Origin: Gammaproteobacteria bacterium
GTDB taxonomy: Bacteria > Pseudomonadota > Gammaproteobacteria > Ga0077536
DNA length: 64,000 nt
Assembly (NCBI GenBank): GCA_016209015.1
Contig: JACQWY010000038.1
Span: 1 to 64,000 of the forward strand
Direction: 5' to 3'
The notes beneath the pieces are model-generated. The model did not search any database. It was given only the letters and a program-made list of their open reading frames with translations, and was not told where the DNA came from. Position numbers and translations under genes: made by a program. Positions 33,882 through 40,841 of the stretch are shown in pieces (the stretch's first letter is position 1; every line of letters starts with the position of its first letter).

Positions 33882-35312
33882 TCAAAGCCCTGACACTTCC
33901 TCGTGCCGATTCAGTCCGAGCTTGCGCATCTTTTCGACGAGCGTCGTGCGGCCCATCTGCAAGCGCTTTGCGGCATGTGCGACGACCCAGTTCTCCTCTT
34001 CGAGCGCCTGGGTGATCAAGTCCGCTTCGATACGGGTCAGGTGCTCTTTGAGATCGAGGCCTGAGCGAGGCAGGTTGCTCGACTTCGGGTCCTCTGGAGA
34101 ATCCGGCGTTCCGGCGCTGAGAGGCGCCGGATTCGCGGCGACGATGTCCGCGGAACGGTATTTTTCGGGCAGGTCGTGCACGTCGACGACGCTGTTGGGA
34201 AAGAGAATCGCGAGCCGCTCGACGAGATTCGCGAGTTCCCGGACATTGCCGGGCCAGCCGTACCGGCACATGGATTCGATGCTCGCCTGAGTGAGGCGTA
34301 TCGTTCCGCGCCCTTCATTGCCGAGACGTTCCACGAGGTCGTTGACCAGGAGAGGCAGATCCTCCGCGCGGTCACGCAGCGGCGGAGTCTCGATGGGAAA
34401 GACATTCAGGCGGTAGTACAAATCCTCGCGAAAACGCCCATCGAGGATGGCCTGTTCGAGATTGACGTGAGTCGCGGCAATGATGCGGACGTTCACCGTG
34501 ATGCTCTTGTTGCTGCCGACACGCTCGAACGTACGCTCCTGGAGTACGCGTAACAGCTTGACCTGCATCGGCAGGCTCATGTCACCGATCTCGTCCAGGA
34601 ACAGCGTGCCGCCATCCGCCATCTCGAAGCGCCCCTGGCGGGTCGTGATCGCGCCGGTGAAAGCGCCTTTTTCGTGGCCGAACAACTCGCTTTCCAGCAG
34701 GTCTGCAGGAATCGCGCCGCAGTTCAGCGGCACGAAGGGCTTGCTGCGCCGGATCGAGTGATGATGAATGTGTCGGGCGACGACCTCTTTGCCCGTACCG
34801 GACTCGCCGACCACGAGCACGTTGGCATCACTGCGCGCCACCATCTCGATCATGCTGCGTACGCGCTGTATTCCCTTGCTGCTGCCGACGAGATTGCGGA
34901 AGAGTTCGAGGGATCGTTGTGCGCCCGTCTGATGCCGCGTCTCGCGGAACATCTCGACCTTTTGCAGGACGCGCTCGACCTGGAGGTGCCGCAGGGGCAT
35001 CTCGATGTATGCCAGCACGCCGCTGTCGAATTCGGCGGGAACGGGTTCCTCCTGACGGCCGCGCACGAGCAACACGACCGGCGTATAGGCATCGATGCTC
35101 TTCAGCCGACGATAGACGTCCCGCCGCCTCTCGGCGGAGCCGCAGTCACCGAGCAGAATCATGAAAGGCGGCTGCTCGCCGTCCACCAGGTGCTCCAGGT
35201 CGTCGTCTGGCGCGTAAGCCTGAACCGGCATGTCCAGATAATTCAGGATGTCCGTCAGATGACGCACCACCTGCGGGTCGTTTTCGATGACGAGCGCGGG
35301 CGTATCAGACAT
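33882..35312 (-). CDS. fleQ: Master flagellar regulator FleQ (sigma-54 activator)
   Basis: 476 residues from ATG 35312; a 17-residue longer version from 35363 is less likely. The N-terminal ~120-residue REC-like FleQ domain is followed by AAA+ with VVGESGTGKEVVARHIHHHS and the GAFTGA loop in [18 protein letters not shown] Fis-type HTH (AAKRLQMGRTTLVEKMRKLG) ends the protein. FleQ binds c-di-GMP and activates early flagellar sigma-54 promoters; such sites precede fleS, fliK, the 36.6 kb sugar operon and the 45.4 kb glycosyltransferase operon. Confidence 0.95.
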   Translation of the reverse strand: MSDTPALVIENDPQVVRHLTDILNYLDMPVQAYAPDDDLEHLVDGEQPPFMILLGDCGSAERRRDVYRRLKSIDAYTPVVLLVRGRQEEPVPAEFDSGVLAYIEMPLRHLQVERVLQKVEMFRETRHQTGAQRSLELFRNLVGSSKGIQRVRSMIEMVARSDANVLVVGESGTGKEVVARHIHHHSIRRSKPFVPLNCGAIPADLLESELFGHEKGAFTGAITTRQGRFEMADGGTLFLDEIGDMSLPMQVKLLRVLQERTFERVGSNKSITVNVRIIAATHVNLEQAILDGRFREDLYYRLNVFPIETPPLRDRAEDLPLLVNDLVERLGNEGRGTIRLTQASIESMCRYGWPGNVRELANLVERLAILFPNSVVDVHDLPEKYRSADIVAANPAPLSAGTPDSPEDPKSSNLPRSGLDLKEHLTRIEADLITQALEEENWVVAHAAKRLQMGRTTLVEKMRKLGLNRHEEVSGL

Positions 35313-35415
35313 AAAGGCGAGTTCCACGTACTTTGGGCTGTAGTGAACGAATGGGACAAACATCCCGGTAACGTCGCTTCCCGGTTCATGCCAAGATTCT
35401 GACGCGACGAGAGCT

Positions 35416-35443
35416 AGTGTAATTAACGCGGGGAGTTATTCAA
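35416..35443 (-). promoter_or_regulatory. Candidate sigma-70 promoter of fleQ
   Basis: In the 245-base gap between fliT and fleQ the minus strand holds TTGAAT (35438-35443), a 16-base spacer and TACACT (35416-35421), about 100 bases upstream of the fleQ ATG. fleQ should be constitutive or sigma-70-driven, so position is right, but both boxes have mismatches. Confidence 0.35.
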
Positions 35444-35557
35444 GGCAGGTCTAGGACGATCCAGCCCATTATTGATCTTTGACAATCGACCGATCGTCAG
35501 TTGTCCGTCGCTCGCGGAATGATGTTGCCGGGCACGGCCGACAGCCAGCGCGGGCAC

Positions 35558-35893
35558 TCAGCGGTCGGTAGCGGAGTTCGTCGAGTACGTGTCTGCGGCC
35601 CGCTTGGCCTGCACGAGGTTGCGCATGGCGAGACCGAGCTTATCGCGGGCATTCGTGGCCCGCTGCTCGAGCGTACGCGTGACTTCGAGGGTTTCCTGGA
35701 GGAGCGCGAGCGCGAGCGTCGGATTGTGCGCGAGCCGCTCGCCGGTGAGGCTGGCAAGCAAGGCACAACGCTGCTGGTCGAGTTCCGCCACTGTGTCCCA
35801 GGCCTCGCGAACAGACGCTTCGAGCGATTCCTCGTTCAGGCGACGCAATGCGTCGCCCACCTCGTCGAGGTCGTTAGCCGGGGAGCCGCTCAC
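35558..35893 (-). CDS. fliT: Probable FliT-like flagellar chaperone
   Basis: 111 residues from GTG 35893, selected because GAGGTCC precedes it and it follows the fliS stop by 10 bases. It is all-helical (VGDALRRLNEESLEASVREA, then LEVTRTLEQRATNARDKLGL), as expected of small export chaperones such as FliT, which binds the FliD cap. FliT sequences are weakly conserved, so the name rests mainly on size, helical content and location beside fliS. Confidence 0.65.
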   Translation of the reverse strand: MSGSPANDLDEVGDALRRLNEESLEASVREAWDTVAELDQQRCALLASLTGERLAHNPTLALALLQETLEVTRTLEQRATNARDKLGLAMRNLVQAKRAADTYSTNSATDR

Positions 35894-35903
35894 CCGCAGG
35901 ACC

Positions 35904-36332
35904 TCAGGGATTCGGCGCGGGTGCGGCGGCCTCGACGGCGCTGGCAATGCCGGCCCACGCCGCGCGTATCTCGTTCAGGAGCCCGATGACCTCCTCGATC
36001 TTCGTCCCGTCGTGGTCGAGGTTCGCCACGGCCAGCGTCCGCATCATGTACTCGTAGAGTGCGTCGAGATTCGCAGCGATTTCGCCACCCTTCTCCAGAT
36101 CGAGGCTCGATTTGAGACCTTCGATGATGGCAAGCGACCAGTCCAGATTTTCGCACTTGCGGGCAACGTCGGCCCGCGCAAGGGCCGCCTGGGCATTGCG
36201 CAGCTTCGATACGGCGCCGTCCAGTAGCATCTGGATCAACTTATACGGAGATGCGCTCTCGACATCCGTCTCCACCCCGACCGTCCGATAGGCGGTGATG
36301 CGATTCAGCAGATCTCGCTGTGCTAGGTTCAT
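35904..36332 (-). CDS. fliS: Flagellin export chaperone FliS
   Basis: 142 residues with the conserved FliS pattern: AYRTVGVETDVESASPYKLI, QMLLDGAVSKLRNAQAALAR and NLDALYEYMMRTLAVANLDH. The C-terminal tail is Ala/Pro-rich. FliS caps the C-terminus of flagellin in the cytosol and delivers it to FlhA. It heads the fliS-fliT pair and has a sigma-28-like promoter upstream, consistent with late-gene control. Separated from fliCD by the glycosylation locus. Confidence 0.94.
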   Translation of the reverse strand: MNLAQRDLLNRITAYRTVGVETDVESASPYKLIQMLLDGAVSKLRNAQAALARADVARKCENLDWSLAIIEGLKSSLDLEKGGEIAANLDALYEYMMRTLAVANLDHDGTKIEEVIGLLNEIRAAWAGIASAVEAAAPAPNP

Positions 36333-36419
36333 TCGTTCGTCTCCGTGGTCGACGAAAAGTTGTGAGTGAAGACGAGCCGCCCGCCGGTTTGACTCCGGTT
36401 CGCGAACGGCTGCTGCATT

Positions 36420-36446
36420 TTATCGGCATCGTCCGGCGAACTGTTG
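36420..36446 (-). promoter_or_regulatory. Sigma-28-like promoter upstream of fliS
   Basis: The minus strand has a perfect GCCGATAA -10 (36420-36427) with CAACAGTT 11 bases upstream (36439-36446), a partial match to TAAAGTTT. Predicted transcription starts about 80 bases before the fliS ATG. It sits back-to-back with the plus-strand sigma-54 site of the sugar operon in the 329-base gap 36333-36661, which contains no gene. Confidence 0.5.
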
Positions 36447-36509
36447 AGCCCGTCACGCCTGATTCAGGACCGGCTGCGAAGAAGTACCGCATTCAAGTCT
36501 CGCAGGGCA

Positions 36510-36526
36510 TGGTATGCCTCTTGCTT
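36510..36526 (+). promoter_or_regulatory. Sigma-54 (-24/-12) promoter of the sugar-biosynthesis operon
   Basis: The plus strand reads TGGTAT-GCCTC-TTGCT with GG and GC 10 bases apart; the -12 TTGC is exact and the -24 box keeps TGG. It lies about 135 bases upstream of the first gene of the operon at 36662, leaving a long leader. It would place nucleotide-sugar synthesis in the FleQ regulon. Confidence 0.65.
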
Positions 36527-36661
36527 CAACGACGACTGAACGAGGAGGTGACATTTTTCCGTCGCGCTTCGTTCGGCGCGTGTCGATTACCGTCCTGCTG
36601 ACCGGTATCGGCGACTTGCCGCCCGGCTTTCAAACAGTATTCATGCAGGGGTCATGCCGAC

Positions 36662-37669
36662 ATGGACTATCGCGACAAATCCGTACTGGTGACCGGCGGC
36701 ACAGGTTCCTTCGGCAATTTCGTCGTACGCCGTCTGCTCAATGCGGGCGTCAAGGAAGTCCGCGTCCTGAGCCGCGACGAGAAGAAGCAATACGACATGC
36801 GGGTGTTCTACCAAGGCCGCTCGGACCTGACTTTCGTCATCGGCGACGTGCGTAATGCCGAGGTCGTGCACGAGGCCATGGCCGGCATCGACATGGTGTT
36901 CCATGCCGCCGCTCTCAAGCAGGTCCCGACCTGCGAACGCCATCCGCACGAAGCCGTTCGCACGAACGTACTGGGCGCAGAGAATCTGGTCGCTGCCGCG
37001 CTCGCCCATGCGGTCCAGTGCTTCGTGATGATCAGTACCGACAAGGCCGTCAAACCGGTGAACGTCATGGGCATGACGAAAGCGCTACAGGAACGCATCG
37101 TCCTCTCCGGCAACCTCTCCCGCCTGAACCGCGGCACGCGGTTCTGCTGCGTGCGCTACGGCAACGTGCTGCGATCGCGCGGTTCGGTGGTGCCCTTCTT
37201 CCGGCGTCAGTTGTCGCTAGGGCAGACCATGACGGTCACCGACGAGCGCATGACGCGCTTCCTGCTCACGCTCAACGAAGCCATCGATCTCGTGCTCTAC
37301 GCCGCGGACCACAGCCGCGGTGGTGAGATTTTCGTCCGCAAGGCACCCGCCGCGCGCGTCACGGACATCGCGAAGGTGCTGGCCGAGGAAGCCGGCAAAC
37401 CCTTCGAGTACAAAGTCATCGGGATCCTGCCCGGAGAAAAGCTCCACGAAATCCTGGTCTCGGAGGAAGAACTCGTACGCGTGCAGGATTGCGGCGAGTA
37501 CTACACGATCCAGCCGTGGTGGGACACGGGGCGCTACTTCGAGCTCGACTACGAGTTCGGCTCTTCGCACAGCCTCGTCGCCACGCCGCAGGTGAAAGAG
37601 CTCATCGCGCTCGCGGATGCGGAGTTCGACCGTCTCGAGATGAGCGACGGCGAGTTCGCGAAGTTCTAG
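36662..37669 (+). CDS. UDP-GlcNAc 4,6-dehydratase/5-epimerase (CapE/WbjB/FnlA type)
   Basis: 335 residues, extended short-chain dehydrogenase. The NAD(P) motif is SVLVTGGTGSFGNFVVRRL, followed by VLSRDEKKQYDMRVF, VFHAAALKQVPTCERHP and ISTDKAVKPVNVMGMTKAL. In that last motif Met replaces the usual Tyr of YxxxK, as in CapE/WbjB and unlike PseB. Such enzymes make a UDP-2-acetamido-2,6-dideoxy-4-keto-L-hexose. The next genes encode aminotransferase-fold proteins and an acetyltransferase, so the product may become a 4-acylamino sugar for flagellin. The exact stereochemistry cannot be read from sequence. Confidence 0.88.
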   Translation: MDYRDKSVLVTGGTGSFGNFVVRRLLNAGVKEVRVLSRDEKKQYDMRVFYQGRSDLTFVIGDVRNAEVVHEAMAGIDMVFHAAALKQVPTCERHPHEAVRTNVLGAENLVAAALAHAVQCFVMISTDKAVKPVNVMGMTKALQERIVLSGNLSRLNRGTRFCCVRYGNVLRSRGSVVPFFRRQLSLGQTMTVTDERMTRFLLTLNEAIDLVLYAADHSRGGEIFVRKAPAARVTDIAKVLAEEAGKPFEYKVIGILPGEKLHEILVSEEELVRVQDCGEYYTIQPWWDTGRYFELDYEFGSSHSLVATPQVKELIALADAEFDRLEMSDGEFAKF

Positions 37670-37718
37670 AATACGGACCCCGGGCACCCGGCCTGGTCAT
37701 TTCGCGAGAGCTGCACCC

Positions 37719-38813
37719 GTGAGAGATGTTCCACTCTTCAAAGTCTTCATGCCGCCGCGGAATGCACTGCTGCCGCGGCTCGAGGCCGTGCTCTACAGCG
37801 GGCAGATCAGCGAAGGCGAGCCGGTTGCCGAATTCGAGACGCGCTTCGGCACCCTCGTCGGCAATCCGAACATCCTGTCGTTCTATTCCGGAACCGCGGC
37901 ACTGCACGCCGCGCTGATACTCGCTGGCGTCGGCGCGGGCGACGAAGTCGTCACCACGGCCATGACCGCCGAGCCGACGAACATGGCGATCATGCACGCA
38001 GGGGCCATTCCGGTGTGGGCGGACGTCGACCCGGGCAACGGCAATGTGACGGCCGAGTCCGTCGCGGCCTGCCTCGGGCCCCGGACGCGGGCCATCGTCG
38101 TCGTCCACTACGGCGGCATCCCCGCGCCGCTCGGCGGCATCGCCGCAGCAGCCGCACGTCACGGCATACCGGTCATCGAGGACGCTGCACATGCGCTCGG
38201 CGCACGCTATGGCGGCGCTCCGATCGGCACGCATTCCGAGTTCGTGATGTTCTCGCTGCAGGCGATCAAGCACATGACGACCGTCGATGGCGGCATGCTT
38301 GCCTGCCGCGATCCCGCGCTGCTGCGGCGGGGCCGGCGCGTCCGCTGGTTCGGCATTGATCGCACCCAGCCGCGCACCGAGCTCGACGTCTCCGAGGTCG
38401 GGTTCAAGTACCACATGAACAACGTCAACGCGACGATCGGGCTGGTGCAACTCGATCACATACGGCCGGTCCTCGATCGCTACATTGCGAATGGCCGCTG
38501 GTTCGATGCGGCGCTGCGCGGCGTGGCAGGCCTCGAGCTTTGTTCGTGGGACAGAGCGGCCGAGCCCTCCTACTGGTTCTACACCGTGCTATGCGATGAC
38601 CGTGCAGGTCTCTCGAAACACTTGAGCGCGCACGGGATCGGCAATTCCCAGGCCCACAAGCGCAACGACGTGCACAGCGTGTTCGCCGCGCGCCGTCGCG
38701 AGCTCCCGGGCCTCGACCGCTTCTATGCCCGGATGCTGCACATTCCCTGCGGGTTCTGGGTCGATGACGAGACGCGCGAATACATCGCCGAGGTCTTGCG
38801 GCGTGGCTGGTGA
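37719..38813 (+). CDS. DegT/DnrJ/EryC1-family sugar aminotransferase
   Basis: 364 residues from GTG 37719. PLP residues are intact: IEDAAHALGARYGG with Asp-155 and His-158, and FSLQAIKHMTTVDGGML with Schiff-base Lys-184. The N-terminal substrate part (SFYSGTAALHAALILAGVGAG) is typical. Such enzymes aminate 3- or 4-keto sugars on nucleotides. Acting on the product of the preceding dehydratase it would install a 4-amino group, as PseC does. The following gene overlaps its 3' end by 11 bases. Confidence 0.9.
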   Translation: MRDVPLFKVFMPPRNALLPRLEAVLYSGQISEGEPVAEFETRFGTLVGNPNILSFYSGTAALHAALILAGVGAGDEVVTTAMTAEPTNMAIMHAGAIPVWADVDPGNGNVTAESVAACLGPRTRAIVVVHYGGIPAPLGGIAAAAARHGIPVIEDAAHALGARYGGAPIGTHSEFVMFSLQAIKHMTTVDGGMLACRDPALLRRGRRVRWFGIDRTQPRTELDVSEVGFKYHMNNVNATIGLVQLDHIRPVLDRYIANGRWFDAALRGVAGLELCSWDRAAEPSYWFYTVLCDDRAGLSKHLSAHGIGNSQAHKRNDVHSVFAARRRELPGLDRFYARMLHIPCGFWVDDETREYIAEVLRRGW

Positions 38814-39927
38814 CGATGCGGTGCCGCTGTTCCGGTTCCATCCCCCTCCGGGCGCCGCCGCCGCGCTCGAGGATGTCCTGCGGGGAGGCCATCCCGCCGC
38901 GGGCGAGCTAGTCGCGAAATTCGAGCACGGCCTAGCACCGCTGCTCGGTGTACCGGATGTCGTGGCGACGAGCGACAGATCCGGCGCTCTCACGCTCGCG
39001 CTGCGCCTCGCGGGTGTCGGACCGGGCGACGAGGTGATCCTGCCGGCGCTCTGCTGCACGGCGACGAGCATGCCGATCGCGAACGTGTTCGCTACGCCCA
39101 GATGGGCGGATGTCGATCCGCGCACGGGCATGGTGGACGCGACGACCGTGGCCCCGCTCGTGACGCCACGCACACGCGCCATCGTCGTCTACCATTGGGG
39201 CGGCGACGTCGCGGATCTCGATGCGCTCGGAACACTGGCACGCGCTCACGGCCTCGTGCTCATCTCCGAGGCCTCCGCGGCATTGGGCGCATCGTGGTGC
39301 GGAGCTCCGCTCGCCGCCGCCGCGGGCCCCGACTTCACCATATTCTCGTTCTACGCCGCGACCCCGCTCGGCATCGGCGAAGGCGGCGCGCTGTGCTGCG
39401 CACGCTCCGAGGACGCGGCCGTGGCCCGCAGGTGCCGGCGCTATGGCATAGATCCGGTAACGTTCCGGCTTCCGAATCGCGATCTGAATCCGGCGAGCGA
39501 CATTCCCGTCGCCGGCTACAACTTTGCAATGACCAACCTCAGCGCGGCACTCGGACTCGCTCAATTGCCGCACGTCCCGCGGCTCGTGTCGCGTCATCAG
39601 GACAATGGCCGATTTTTCGATGCCGCACTTTCCGACATCGCCGGACTCGCGCTGCTGAAGCGGGACCCCCGTGCCCGGTCCGCCTACTGGGTCTACGCCA
39701 TGCGCGCGCAGCGCCGCGACGCACTCGTCGCGAAGCTTGCCGCCGTCGGCATCGGTGCGCAGCGCCTGCACGTCCGTAACGATCGCTATACGTGTTTCAC
39801 CGCGACGCAGTGCGTCCTGCCCGGCGTCGATCGTTTCGATGCGGAAAACCTCGCGATTCCCTGTGGCTGGTGGATCGACGATGCAGCGCGGCAGCGCATC
39901 GTCGCGACGATCCGCTCCGGCTGGTAG
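38803..39927 (+). CDS. DegT-family paralogue without the PLP-binding lysine
   Basis: 374 residues from GTG 38803, which overlaps the previous stop by 11 bases; longer upstream starts lie inside the other gene. It aligns end-to-end with its neighbour (AVPLFRFHPPPG, LALRLAGVGPGDEVILPAL, IPCGWWIDDAARQRI) but the lysine position reads FSFYAATPLGIGEGG with Thr-187, and the EDAAH motif is SEASAA (Glu-156, Ala-159). It therefore cannot form the normal Schiff base. Sugar 3-dehydratases such as ColD have His instead of Lys; Thr is different again. It may be a non-catalytic partner of the active aminotransferase or an enzyme with altered chemistry. Confidence 0.85.
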   Translation: MAGDDAVPLFRFHPPPGAAAALEDVLRGGHPAAGELVAKFEHGLAPLLGVPDVVATSDRSGALTLALRLAGVGPGDEVILPALCCTATSMPIANVFATPRWADVDPRTGMVDATTVAPLVTPRTRAIVVYHWGGDVADLDALGTLARAHGLVLISEASAALGASWCGAPLAAAAGPDFTIFSFYAATPLGIGEGGALCCARSEDAAVARRCRRYGIDPVTFRLPNRDLNPASDIPVAGYNFAMTNLSAALGLAQLPHVPRLVSRHQDNGRFFDAALSDIAGLALLKRDPRARSAYWVYAMRAQRRDALVAKLAAVGIGAQRLHVRNDRYTCFTATQCVLPGVDRFDAENLAIPCGWWIDDAARQRIVATIRSGW

Positions 39928-39930
39928 ACG

Positions 39931-40833
39931 ATGGACGTCGAATTCACGCTGCATCCGGCCGCCGCGCCGGGCACCCTGGAGGCGGAGCTCGATCGGGAAT
40001 TCGTCTCGGGACGGGGGCGCACCGGCACGCTTCGAAGTCGCTACCCCCTCGCGTTCACCAGCGACGAGTCCAGCGCCTTTCTCGTTGGGCGCCGCGACGA
40101 CGAAGCACTCGCCTGCCTCGCAGGACGCCACTTCGACTGGCAGACGCCGGAGCGGCGCTGGCGCGGTGTCATGATCGGACTGGTCTACACGACTCCCGCG
40201 GCCCGCGGCACGGGTCTCGGTTCCCGCATGCTGAGGACCGCGCTCGAAACGTTCACCCGCCAGGGCGACGAGTTCGCTGTGCTGTGGAGCCGTATCGAGG
40301 GCTTCTATGAGGCGTGCGGCTTTCGCCGCGCTGATTGCGGCACGTTCGGTCGCTGGACTCGAGAGGATGGCGCGACGGGTGCTCCGCCCGGCGAACCGCT
40401 GCAAGACGTATCACGCCCGGCGCTTCAGGCGCTCGAGGACCTGCGGCGATCGCAGAGCCGTTGCACGCTCCTGCGCCCGCTGAGCGGGTGGGAGACGTGC
40501 CCGATCCCGGCGGACGAAGTCCGCCTGCTCCGGGTCGGGCCCGCGATGAGCCCCCACGCCTATGCCTTGTTCGGTGTCGCCGCCGGCACGCGCATCGTCT
40601 ATGAACTCATCGGTGAAGCTGCGCAGTGCGCTACGCTCTGGCCCGCGCTCGCCGAAGGCGCGCAGGAAGTCCTCGTGAATGAACGCCTCGGCTCGCCGAC
40701 TCACCGGTGGCTCGCGGCGAATGCTCCCGTCGCATGGCACCCGCAGGATCTCGCACTGTGGGCGCCACTCAACGCGCAGGCATGCAATGTGGACTTCGGC
40801 GCCTGGTACCTGCCGTGGCTCGATCGTCTGTAA
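39931..40833 (+). CDS. GNAT-family acyltransferase, two-domain
   Basis: 300 residues, four bases after the previous stop. The first ~150 residues form a GNAT domain with MIGLVYTTPAARGTGLGSRM as the acetyl-CoA binding loop and FYEACGFRRAD as the C-terminal motif. The second half (residues ~155-300) looks like a degenerate second GNAT-type fold of unknown use. It probably acylates the amino group placed by the aminotransferase. Last gene of the plus-strand sugar operon, convergent with the glycosyltransferase pair, the stops 8 bases apart. Confidence 0.8.
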   Translation: MDVEFTLHPAAAPGTLEAELDREFVSGRGRTGTLRSRYPLAFTSDESSAFLVGRRDDEALACLAGRHFDWQTPERRWRGVMIGLVYTTPAARGTGLGSRMLRTALETFTRQGDEFAVLWSRIEGFYEACGFRRADCGTFGRWTREDGATGAPPGEPLQDVSRPALQALEDLRRSQSRCTLLRPLSGWETCPIPADEVRLLRVGPAMSPHAYALFGVAAGTRIVYELIGEAAQCATLWPALAEGAQEVLVNERLGSPTHRWLAANAPVAWHPQDLALWAPLNAQACNVDFGAWYLPWLDRL

Positions 40834-40841
40834 GAGACCGC

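Noticed and set aside
36514-36855. Small plus-strand ORF overlapping the start of the dehydratase gene
   Set aside because: It overlaps the promoter and the first 190 bases of a clear gene in another frame and has no recognisable protein features.
36662-37669. PseB identity for the dehydratase
   Set aside because: The catalytic motif is MGMTK with Met instead of the YxxTK of PseB, and the SRDEKKQYDMR and HAAALKQVPTCE segments fit CapE/WbjB/FnlA better.
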